The notes beneath the pieces were generated by a model that saw only the letters and a list, made by a program, of their open reading frames with translations, was not told where the DNA came from and searched no databases. From Gammaproteobacteria bacterium (GTDB taxonomy: Bacteria > Pseudomonadota > Gammaproteobacteria > Pseudomonadales > Pseudohongiellaceae), in assembly GCA_008081045.1 (NCBI GenBank), contig VMDC01000054.1, forward strand, positions 1 to 50,598: 50,598 nt of DNA. Direction: 5' to 3'. Shown here piece by piece: positions 33,569 through 44,012 of this stretch (positions are counted from its first letter, which is position 1; each line of letters starts with the position of its first letter). Both the position numbers and the translations under genes were made by a program.

Positions 33569-34309
33569 TTACTCTTCTGTCCGAGGAAGCCTGAGACGCA
33601 CACCGCTGCGGCCGGCCAGTTCAATATTCCCTCTCAGCCGGTAGCCCGGCACAGCCGCTCGCATGACACCGAATATCCAGCGGGCTAGATCATCACTCGG
33701 CGCGGTTATCAGAAAAAATGCCTCATGCTCCCGGGCCTGCCGGGCGATCATGGCGATCTCCTGCTGAATTTCGGCAGTCTGCTTTCTCAAAGCGTTTCCG
33801 TCCAGCACGAAGAAGAGATCCCCCGAAGCGCGCTCATTCTCAAGAACCGCGGCAGCAGCGGCGATCGCCGGGTGAGTGTCGTCAACGAACCGCGCGCGGT
33901 CAAGGAAGCCAGCCGCTTCCTCAAACTGCCCCTGCCTCGAGGCATCTTCCGCCAGTTCAACATATCGAAGCACGATGTCCTGCAAGCCCTGCAGGGCAAT
34001 TTCGTTATCGGGATCATAAGCGAGAACGCGCTGGAATCGCCCGTGGGCACTGTCATCGACGGGAGTCAGCAAGCGATCGGCGTCAAGCGCCTGCAAGCCG
34101 GCAAACAACAAGTCGGCAATAAGACGCGACTCATTGTCCGGCAGTGCCGACGATCGCTGCGCTGTGGGCAACGGGCGAATCTGCAAAATCTGATCATCAG
34201 CTTCCGAATCAGGTCCGGCAGCGGGCTCCGTGGCACAGGAAACGAGACTCACAGCACAGGCCAGGAGGCACGTTCGGGTCAGAAAGCGGTGAAGAAAGCT
34301 GCAGTTCAC
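33569..34309 (-). CDS. TPR-like lipoprotein with OmpA-like C-terminal region
   Basis: A 246-residue lipoprotein precursor (signal MNCSFLHRFLTR and a Leu/Ala core, lipobox LVSC with the Cys at about 25). The middle part is helical and TPR-like, with HGRFQRVLAYDPDNEIALQG followed by a second AEDASRQGQFEEAAGFLDRA-type unit. The C-terminal about 80 residues (FFVLDGNALRKQ, then ITAPSDDLARWIF and YRLRGNIEL) look like a remote OmpA-like domain. I begin at GTG 34309; the frame is open to a TTG at 34333, which would overlap moeA by 8 bases but has no Shine-Dalgarno. It follows moeA on the same strand, but I see no functional link to molybdenum. Confidence 0.7.
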   Translation of the reverse strand: MNCSFLHRFLTRTCLLACAVSLVSCATEPAAGPDSEADDQILQIRPLPTAQRSSALPDNESRLIADLLFAGLQALDADRLLTPVDDSAHGRFQRVLAYDPDNEIALQGLQDIVLRYVELAEDASRQGQFEEAAGFLDRARFVDDTHPAIAAAAAVLENERASGDLFFVLDGNALRKQTAEIQQEIAMIARQAREHEAFFLITAPSDDLARWIFGVMRAAVPGYRLRGNIELAGRSGVRLRLPRTEE

Positions 34310-34325
34310 GGAAAGCTTACAGACC

Positions 34326-35552
34326 TCAGACAAGTTCAGAAAATGGCAGAAATTTCAGCCTGTCACCCACCGAAACGGCGGTTTTCGGCGGCACGACTGC
34401 CAGACCATCGGCAAGGCTCAGAGAAGCACCGACCCCGGAACTCTGGTTGTCAAATCTCTCGAGCGAAGCATTGCCTTCACCGTCTTCCCGGACACGGACT
34501 CGGAGATATTCCTGTCGCTCCCCGGATCGGTCAATGGCAAAACCGGCCGGTACGTCAAGCCAGTCCGGAAACAGGCGCGAGGTTCCCTGCATGGAAAGCA
34601 GCGCAGGCCGCACCAACAGCACGAATGTCACAAAGGCGGAAACGGGGTTGCCCGGCAAACCAAAAAACTGTTTACCGCAAACCTTACCGCTGGCAAAAGG
34701 CTTGCCCGGTTTAATCGCCAGTTTCCACAAATCCAGTCCACCCAGCGACTCAACAGCAGCCTTAACATGATCTTCTTCGCCAACGGAAACGCCCCCGGTA
34801 CTGACAATGACATCCGCCTCCTCTGCCGCCTGCACCAGTACCGATCTGGTGGCCTCATAATCGTCCTGCACCATGCCCATCTCAATGACCTCGGCACAGA
34901 GATTGCTCAACAATGCATGAAGCGTAAAGTAATTTGAATTGTAGATTTGACCGGGCCGCAACGGCGTACCGGGCATCGCCAGTTCATCTCCCGTCACGAG
35001 AAGCGCAACCCGGAGTCGCCGTCGCACGGCTATGTGAGACAGACCAACCGAAGCCAACACGCCAAGATCTTGCGGGTACAATCTCCGGCCCGGCTCGAAT
35101 AACAGCTGGCCTGTTTTGATATCTTCGCCGGCAGCGCGCACATTCTCGCCCGGTTGAACAGACTGCAGAATTCTGATCCCTTCGCTCAATGACTCGATAT
35201 TTTCCTGCATGACAACCGCATCAGCACCGGGCGGCAAAGGGGCACCCGTAAAAATTCTCGCAACACACCCAGTGCTCAGCGCATTGCCAACCTCGCCCGC
35301 TGCGATTCGCTGACTGACAGGGAAAATCCGCTCTTTGCTGAACTCGGCGGCGCGAACCGCATAACCATCCATCGCACTGTTGGCATGAGGCGGCACATCA
35401 ATGCCGGCCAGCACCTCGGTTCCCAGAATTCTGCCAACCGCGTCACAAAGCGGTACCTCTTCTGTCTCTGCCATGCATGGAAGCGAAGCCAGTAGTTCGG
35501 GTAGCGCTTCAGCGATAGGTGTCAGCTTGCGGTCTGCTGAATGAAGATTCAT
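34326..35552 (-). CDS. moeA: Molybdopterin molybdotransferase
   Basis: A 408-residue MoeA/gephyrin-type enzyme that inserts molybdate into adenylated molybdopterin to form active molybdenum cofactor in the cytosol. Readable signatures are MDGYAVRAAE (about 65-74), VVMQENIE (about 113-120), TGDEL (about 185-189), VSTGGVSVGEEDHVK (about 250-264), KPGKPFASGK (about 283-292) and the substrate loop GLPGNPVSAF (about 298-307). Length is normal for the family. AAGG lies just upstream of the ATG. It probably serves the molybdenum hydroxylase encoded at 46-50 kb, among other enzymes; mog, moaABC and others are not in this window. Confidence 0.93.
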   Translation of the reverse strand: MNLHSADRKLTPIAEALPELLASLPCMAETEEVPLCDAVGRILGTEVLAGIDVPPHANSAMDGYAVRAAEFSKERIFPVSQRIAAGEVGNALSTGCVARIFTGAPLPPGADAVVMQENIESLSEGIRILQSVQPGENVRAAGEDIKTGQLLFEPGRRLYPQDLGVLASVGLSHIAVRRRLRVALLVTGDELAMPGTPLRPGQIYNSNYFTLHALLSNLCAEVIEMGMVQDDYEATRSVLVQAAEEADVIVSTGGVSVGEEDHVKAAVESLGGLDLWKLAIKPGKPFASGKVCGKQFFGLPGNPVSAFVTFVLLVRPALLSMQGTSRLFPDWLDVPAGFAIDRSGERQEYLRVRVREDGEGNASLERFDNQSSGVGASLSLADGLAVVPPKTAVSVGDRLKFLPFSELV

Positions 35553-35612
35553 CGGTAAACCTTGGAACGGATATCGGGTGATTCTGAGGGCATCTGAGAC
35601 AGAATATCGGAT

Positions 35613-36578
35613 TCAGGCAGCGTGATTCCCTGCCCTGCTGTCGTCAGTGCTGTCGCTACTGCCGGTATCCTTGGCATAGCCCGCATTCGGCCCGTATAAG
35701 CGTTTCACAACTTCTTGCAAATTTCCCCGCCAGGATTTCTGCTTGATACCAAAAGTGTCAAAGATTTTCTTGCTGGAGAGAGTCGAGTTGCGGATTTCAG
35801 GCGCTCGCGACTCACGCTCGATAAACTGTAGCGAGTCCAGTAGCTGATAGATCGACTCGTCATAATTGGCCGCATATTTCAGCGCCAACTCCGCAAATTC
35901 AATTTCTTCTTTACTCTCAAGCCCGCTGAAGTGGTAAGCACCCCACACGCTGGCTCCGCAATCAACTTGCTGAGCCATGGCAAGAATCGCGGAGGCAAGA
36001 TCGCCGGTATAAGTCGGACTGAAGCGACGCTTGGTCACTTGAACAACCCCCTGATTCTTGATCGCAGTGCGAATCCAGGACTTGATGAGCCCGCGCTTCC
36101 ATTTCCCGAACAGCCATCCCGGCCGGATAATCAGATGCTCGGTATGCTGGCGAACAGCCTGCTCTCCTTTGAGCGCCGATGCGCCGTAAATCCCGCGCGG
36201 GTTGGTTTCATCGTTTTCGTTATAGGCCAGTCGTTTGTCACCCTCAAACACATAAGCTGTCGACAAATGCATCATGGGAACCTTCAGTCCAGCACAGACC
36301 TCTGCCAGCGTGGCGGGAAGGTCTGCGTTAACTTTTAAACAGCGCTCACTGGCGGATTCTGCCCTTTTCAAGGCACTGTGATTCCCCGAAATAAAATCAG
36401 TCAGGTTGATCAGCTGCGTCGGACCATAATCGGTGACCATCTTCGCGATGGCGGTTCGATTATCAGGATCAAAGAGCTTATCGGGAGGCGCCATGAAGCG
36501 GATTTTGCGCCTTCGCAAAATTTCGATGAGATCTTTGCCGGTTGGACTGTTCGTTCCGGCCAGAAACAGGCGCATCAT
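35613..36578 (-). CDS. RmlD-like SDR (extended) protein with degenerate active site
   Basis: A 321-residue protein of the dTDP-4-dehydrorhamnose reductase / NAD-dependent epimerase fold. STAYVFEG (106-113), then NENDETNP and YGASALKGEQ (131-140), align with the RmlD pattern STDYVFDG ... YGxSKLxGE. The active-site Tyr131 is present, but the Lys four residues later is Ala135 (a Lys sits at 137), and the N-terminal glycine motif is LAGTNSPTG rather than GxxGxxG. Activity as a true RmlD is therefore doubtful; it may be a regulator or a scaffold. No rhamnose genes are nearby. Upstream of it lies a 217-base gap behind ssb, in which I see no gene and no clear terminator. Confidence 0.7.
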   Translation of the reverse strand: MMRLFLAGTNSPTGKDLIEILRRRKIRFMAPPDKLFDPDNRTAIAKMVTDYGPTQLINLTDFISGNHSALKRAESASERCLKVNADLPATLAEVCAGLKVPMMHLSTAYVFEGDKRLAYNENDETNPRGIYGASALKGEQAVRQHTEHLIIRPGWLFGKWKRGLIKSWIRTAIKNQGVVQVTKRRFSPTYTGDLASAILAMAQQVDCGASVWGAYHFSGLESKEEIEFAELALKYAANYDESIYQLLDSLQFIERESRAPEIRNSTLSSKKIFDTFGIKQKSWRGNLQEVVKRLYGPNAGYAKDTGSSDSTDDSRAGNHAA

Positions 36579-36795
36579 CTGATCATTGTTCCAGTGAGGT
36601 CTAGCGCTGACACGGGCTAACTTCGGGCAAGACGGCGTTCAAGTCAAGTTGCCGAAACTTCGAAACATCGAGCGCTTGATACCTGAAGCCGGTCGCCGCT
36701 GAGTTCATCAGAATCGCGTTTCGCACAGCGACCCAGAGCGCCGACGCCCGGACCGTGCAGCGGCGGACTCCCGGTCGCCATTCGATGGATGGTCG

Positions 36796-37257
36796 CTAGA
36801 ATGGAATGTCGTCGTCAAAATTGTCGAAATTCTGAGGCGGCGCTGCAGCCTGCTGCTGACTGGGCTGGGCTGCCGGTGCCGCAGCCATCTGGGAGCCGCC
36901 GAAATCCTGTGACACGCCGCCGCGGGAATCGAGCATTTGCATCTCGTTTGCCACAACTTCCGTGCTGTATCGTTTTACGCCATCCTGCTCCCAGGATCGT
37001 GTTTGGAGACGCCCTTCGACGTAAAGCTTGGTGCCCTTCTTGACGTACTGCTCGACGATTTCCGCAAGACGATTGAAAAAAACCACTCGGTGCCACTCGG
37101 TCTTTTCCTGCTGCTCCCCGGTACTTTTGTCCTTCCAGGTCTCACTGGTTGCCAGTGAGACATTGGCCACCGCATTGCCATTGGGCATGTACCGGACCTC
37201 AGGGTCGTTACCCAGATTTCCCACCAGAATCACTTTATTTACACCGCGACTTGCCAC
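36796..37257 (-). CDS. ssb: Single-stranded DNA-binding protein
   Basis: A 153-residue SSB. The N-terminal OB fold (about 3-110: [15 protein letters not shown], then [15 protein letters not shown] and [11 protein letters not shown]) binds ssDNA as a tetramer in replication, recombination and repair; a Gln/Ala/Pro-rich linker follows, ending in the acidic tip DDDIPF that recruits partner proteins. The start is GTG at 37257, with GGGAG 6 bases upstream. The gene is divergent from uvrA, an arrangement conserved across Gammaproteobacteria. Confidence 0.97.
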   Translation of the reverse strand: MASRGVNKVILVGNLGNDPEVRYMPNGNAVANVSLATSETWKDKSTGEQQEKTEWHRVVFFNRLAEIVEQYVKKGTKLYVEGRLQTRSWEQDGVKRYSTEVVANEMQMLDSRGGVSQDFGGSQMAAAPAAQPSQQQAAAPPQNFDNFDDDIPF

Positions 37258-37466
37258 TCTGTTCTCCCTTGCTGAGCTTTGCCATGTTCACCGCCCAAGT
37301 CTATACCATCGATCTGATTAAGTGGAAATTTATACGGCTTTTCATTCAAACAGCGGCACTCGCGGGCGAGCGGAGCTCAATCTGAAAGATTGAAATCCAT
37401 CTCCACTTTACTCTCGTAGTGGAATGTTCTGATAATAGCCGGTTTGACTCTGCTCGCGGTAAACCA

Positions 37467-40289
<2,823 letters not shown>

Positions 40290-40504
40290 ATGACCAAAAG
40301 TCAGTCAATTCTGAACGCCGTCATGCCAGCGCTTACAGACGGACTCTGGCAGGATGCAATCTCCACAAAGCGCTTGGGGTCATCGCCCGACTGTGCGAAA
40401 ATGCCGTCCGCCTTGCAGAGGCGCGTCGTGGTCGACAGCGGGATCTGTCAAGGGAGCTCAAGCTTTGCGCCCACGACTGCAGCAGACCTCTGATTGACTG
40501 GATT

Positions 40505-40538
40505 TTGTAATAAAAATGCAACCATCGGGCTATTACAA
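40505..40538. promoter_or_regulatory. Inverted repeat upstream of the receptor gene (candidate operator)
   Basis: TTGTAATA (40505-40512) and TATTACAA (40531-40538) are perfect 8-base inverted arms, 18 bases apart, about 115 bases upstream of the receptor start codon. TACAAT at 40534-40539 overlaps the right arm and could serve as a -10 element. It stands out as AT-rich in a GC-richer region. The protein that might bind it is unknown. Confidence 0.35.
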
Positions 40539-40641
40539 TTCGGCCCCGAACATTCACCCGCAGCCAGCGTATGGAAGCGCAATCAAGCAATCAGCAGCCG
40601 CGGTCCGACAGGAACCAACACCTATTTAGACCAACCCTATC

Positions 40642-40649
40642 AGGAGGAG
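40642..40649 (+). promoter_or_regulatory. Strong Shine-Dalgarno site deciding the receptor start
   Basis: AGGAGGAG lies just ahead of the ATG at 40653, with AGGAGG at 5-base spacing. This rules out the longer frame beginning with TTG at 40494, which would add 53 residues before the signal peptide. Confidence 0.8.
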
Positions 40650-40652
40650 CGC

Positions 40653-43600
40653 ATGCGTAACCCACGTAATGCAAGAAACATTCTTTGTGCCTCAGTCCTA
40701 GCAGCCATCGGAACGCTTTCCGGCGAACTGGCAGCTCAAGACACTTCATCAGGCATCCGCGGCAGACTGGTTGATGGCTCGGGCAGTCCGCTGGCCAACG
40801 CCACCGTGGTCGTTCAGGACTCACGAACCGGCGCCACCCGCACCCTCGAATCCAATAATACCGGTACTTTCTACGCGACCAACCTGCCGGTCGGTGGCCC
40901 CTATATTGTCACCATCAACAATTCGAAAACGGTGACCATTGATTCGATCCAACTGGGTGATGTCTACAACCTGACGGTTGACATGGGCGCCCCGAGCCAG
41001 ATCGAAGAAATCATTGTGTTTGGAGAAGCTAACACGCTTGTTGATATCGCTGCGGGCCCTGCTGCAACCTTCGGCACCTTCGATCTTGATACGGCTGTGT
41101 CATATAACAGGGACATTCGGGACGTCTATGCTCTGGACCCTCGATTTAATCTTGACGGAGATGCGCGGGACTCTCAGACCAACTGCATTGGAAAGCATCC
41201 CAGATTCAATTCGGTCATGCTCGATGGTATCTCTCAGACCGACCGTTTCGGGCTCAATAGTAACGGATATGCCACTGCGACGGGCATGCCCTTTCCTTAC
41301 GCCGCTGTAGCTCAAGTCTCAGCTGAACTGGCTCCATTCGATGTGACTTACGGGGGCTTCAGCGCCTGTAACATCAATGCAGTAACTCGATCTGGAACAA
41401 ACGAGTTCTCCGGCAACGTTTTCTATGAATTTACCAATGAAGGTCTTCGCGGAGACAGCATTGAGCGCCGCGATGGATCTTTGCAGTCATTTTCTACTCC
41501 TGACTATGATGAGGAATACAAAGGTTTTAGCTTCGGGGGTCCTATTCTTAAAGACAAGCTGTTTTTCTTCACTGCTTATGAAGAGTCAGAGCAGCCTGAA
41601 TTTATCGGTCAGGGCATTGCAGGATCAAGCTCTGGAGTCGCTCGAGACTGGTTGGACGCAGACACTTACAACCTCATCAATAACGCAGCCCGTGATCTCT
41701 ACAATATTGACACAGGTGGTGCGCCTGCTGATGGTCTACAAACAGCAGAGAGCTGGATGGGACGTCTTGACTGGAATATCAGCGATCGACACACGGCGTC
41801 GCTGATCTATAACAAATATGATGGTGTTGAGGACAGAGCTTCTGATGGCGACCAGAACGAATTTGAATTCGCCAATCACTTTTACAAAAAATCAGCCGAA
41901 CTGGAAACGTTGAATCTAAAATTGAAATCTCAATGGACCGATTCCTTTTCGACAGACATCTTCTACAACACAAATGAAATGGTTGACGGCCAAAATACCG
42001 TCGGACCCAAAGATGTGGGTGATCACCAAATCGCCTTGAACGGTCGCAATAATACGATCTACCTGGGCGCTGATGATTCAAGACAAGCCAATAATCTCAA
42101 CTGGGAATCCGCATACTTCAGGTTTCTTGGGGAATACTTGGTCGGCGATCATGTCGTCACATTCGGTTATGAACGCGACGAGCTGGACGTATTTAATCAG
42201 TTTGTGCAGCACTCAAATGGCGGTGAGTGGGACTACTATGACGATTCCCAATCAAACCCAGCGTCATGTGCAGCCCTGGACGCACAAGGACGATTCGACG
42301 ATCCAACTTGTGCATTGTCTGGTATCGACCGGTTTCTACTTGGCCGACCAAGCCGGATCTATTACGGAAGCGGCGGCGGTACCAACAACCCAGATGATGC
42401 GGCGGCAAAATTCCGCAATAACGTTGATATGTTCTACATTCAAGATGAATGGTTTATCCCAGACTACAATTTGACCCTTGTTGGTGGCTTGCGATATGAA
42501 CGGATGGGCATGGATGATCGACCCCAGTTCAATCAAGCCTTCACCTCTATGTCTGGCATACGTAATGACGCCAACCTAGACGGAGTGGATTTGTGGATGC
42601 CTAGAGCAGGTTTTACGTGGGAGGCTAATAGCAATCTCACAGTTCGAGGTGGGATTGGCTTGTATTCAGGCGGCAATCCTAACGTATGGGTTACCAATGC
42701 CTGGAGTAATGATGGAATCTCCAATGTCCAGCTCCAGTATCGCAACTTTTCCGGCGCTGAGTCAGTGTTCACTGACGTCGCACTGTCTGGCCAAGGCCGT
42801 CCTGGATATGATGTTCCGCAGAGTTTGGTAGATCAAGTTGCTGCGACTACCGCTGATAGTGCCTCTGACGAGGGCATAGTGCTGATCGATCCCAACTATG
42901 AGCAGCCCTCAGAGTGGAAGTACTCTCTTGGCGCTACCTATCAATTTAGCAACGGTCTCACGCTAGATGGGGATCTTATCTACTCCCGTCAGGACAATCC
43001 TGCCTACTATGAAGACGTGTCTCAGGACCAAGTTGGCACAACCGCTGCTGGTGCCCCTATCTTCGACTTCGTACGCGGTGAGAATAATTTCATGCTGACC
43101 AATGCGCAGACTTATGGCGAAGGCACAGCATTCTCGCTGGTCGCCAAGCACAGCTATGACTGGGGGCTGGATTGGAATTTCGGGTACGCTTACACGGACC
43201 AAACTGATGTCAGCCCAATGACATCCTCGGTCGCCGGATCCAATTTCAGCAACTTGGCTCTCACGACTCTGATCGATCCAATGGCTGCGACATCGAATTA
43301 TGTGTCGCCGCACAGGTTCACAGGTCGCCTGAGCTATGCCAAGGACTTTATTCCGGGGCATGACACCCGCTTCACCATGTATATGTATCGGAAGCAAGGC
43401 CAACCTGCTGGGCACATCATGAGCTCATCAGATCTGGAAGGAGATGGTTTTTATGGACGCCATCAGCTTTACGTTCCGGGCCTGAACGATCCTAATGTCG
43501 TAATTGCTCCAGGATTCGACGTCAATGCATGGGCGAACTTTGTAGCAGACAATGGTTATGAGCAGTTTGCGGGCGGATTCGTCCCTCGTAATCAGAATTT

Positions 43601-43886
43601 TACTGACTGGTCTACTCGCGTCGATTTTAGAATAGATCAGGAGCTTCCACTGCTCTTTGGGACTCAGGCTCGCGCCTATCTGAAAGTCTATAACCTGTTG
43701 AATATGCTGAACGACAGCTGGGGACGACAGTCTGACGCCTACTTCTTCAATCAGCAGGTTGTTACCGCATCACTGGACGCTCAGAACCGGTACGTGTTTG
43801 AAGACTTCCGCAACCGCGGTCTGACGGATCTGCGTGAAAACGCCACGCTGTACGAGATCCGCATGGGTATTCAGTTCGAATTCTGA
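40653..43886 (+). CDS. TonB-dependent receptor with carboxypeptidase-regulatory-like N-terminal domain (Oar-like)
   Basis: A 1077-residue outer-membrane receptor. A signal peptide (about 1-29, ending LAAQ) is followed by a CarboxypepD-regulatory-like Ig domain (about 34-111: GIRGRLVDGSGSPLANATV), a TonB-box-like EEIIVFG (118-124), a plug region, and a long barrel with many aromatic strands, ending LYEIRMGIQFEF with a terminal Phe. These receptors import bulky substrates (peptides, glycans) with energy from TonB. The start is fixed by the Shine-Dalgarno at 40642. The two ends of the gene are GC-rich but the middle is much poorer (hand counts: 60% at 40801-40860, 35% at 41881-41940, 37% at 42421-42480, 58% at 43801-43860). 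A terminator follows. Confidence 0.9.
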   Translation: MRNPRNARNILCASVLAAIGTLSGELAAQDTSSGIRGRLVDGSGSPLANATVVVQDSRTGATRTLESNNTGTFYATNLPVGGPYIVTINNSKTVTIDSIQLGDVYNLTVDMGAPSQIEEIIVFGEANTLVDIAAGPAATFGTFDLDTAVSYNRDIRDVYALDPRFNLDGDARDSQTNCIGKHPRFNSVMLDGISQTDRFGLNSNGYATATGMPFPYAAVAQVSAELAPFDVTYGGFSACNINAVTRSGTNEFSGNVFYEFTNEGLRGDSIERRDGSLQSFSTPDYDEEYKGFSFGGPILKDKLFFFTAYEESEQPEFIGQGIAGSSSGVARDWLDADTYNLINNAARDLYNIDTGGAPADGLQTAESWMGRLDWNISDRHTASLIYNKYDGVEDRASDGDQNEFEFANHFYKKSAELETLNLKLKSQWTDSFSTDIFYNTNEMVDGQNTVGPKDVGDHQIALNGRNNTIYLGADDSRQANNLNWESAYFRFLGEYLVGDHVVTFGYERDELDVFNQFVQHSNGGEWDYYDDSQSNPASCAALDAQGRFDDPTCALSGIDRFLLGRPSRIYYGSGGGTNNPDDAAAKFRNNVDMFYIQDEWFIPDYNLTLVGGLRYERMGMDDRPQFNQAFTSMSGIRNDANLDGVDLWMPRAGFTWEANSNLTVRGGIGLYSGGNPNVWVTNAWSNDGISNVQLQYRNFSGAESVFTDVALSGQGRPGYDVPQSLVDQVAATTADSASDEGIVLIDPNYEQPSEWKYSLGATYQFSNGLTLDGDLIYSRQDNPAYYEDVSQDQVGTTAAGAPIFDFVRGENNFMLTNAQTYGEGTAFSLVAKHSYDWGLDWNFGYAYTDQTDVSPMTSSVAGSNFSNLALTTLIDPMAATSNYVSPHRFTGRLSYAKDFIPGHDTRFTMYMYRKQGQPAGHIMSSSDLEGDGFYGRHQLYVPGLNDPNVVIAPGFDVNAWANFVADNGYEQFAGGFVPRNQNFTDWSTRVDFRIDQELPLLFGTQARAYLKVYNLLNMLNDSWGRQSDAYFFNQQVVTASLDAQNRYVFEDFRNRGLTDLRENATLYEIRMGIQFEF

Positions 43887-43923
43887 GCCAGCACGGCAAA
43901 ACGAATTACTGAACAGAAACAGA

Positions 43924-43957
43924 AAGCCCGGTGCTCATTCGAGCACCGGGCTTTTTT
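43924..43957 (+). terminator. Rho-independent terminator of the receptor gene
   Basis: AAGCCCGGTGCTC (43924-43936) pairs perfectly with GAGCACCGGGCTT (43941-43953) around the loop ATTC, and a run of Ts (43952-43957) follows. It ends 40653-43886 transcription 38 bases after the stop codon. The opposite strand has only a weak U-tract, so it is mainly a plus-strand terminator, though it may also help the convergent M14 gene. Confidence 0.92.
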
Positions 43958-44012
43958 ATGTTCGACCTTTGGTTACGACCACCCTGGCTCCGGGCATCCC
44001 GATACCGCAGAC

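Larger units (their letters stand above)
40290..40652. other. Intergenic region ahead of the TonB-dependent receptor
   Basis: This 363-base region between uvrA and the receptor gene has no convincing coding sequence. It holds an inverted repeat (40505-40538) and, at its end, a very strong Shine-Dalgarno site. No intrinsic terminator for uvrA was found. Confidence 0.5.

Noticed and set aside
33725..34714. 329-codon plus-strand open frame over moeA and the lipoprotein gene
   Set aside because: Antisense to moeA and the lipoprotein; it crosses two real genes and encodes low-complexity basic sequence.
37338..37353. Possible LexA box in the ssb-uvrA gap (CTTTTCATTCAAACAG)
   Set aside because: The right half ACAG fits but the left half lacks CTGT, and several inner positions differ from the consensus. 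Not strong enough to claim SOS control.
37403..37422. CCACT and AGTGG inverted arms with a 10-base spacer upstream of uvrA
   Set aside because: Only 5-base arms; expected by chance in a gap of this size.
40290..40493. 67-codon open frame directly after uvrA
   Set aside because: No Shine-Dalgarno site or recognisable features; it ends just before the receptor's upstream region and looks non-coding.
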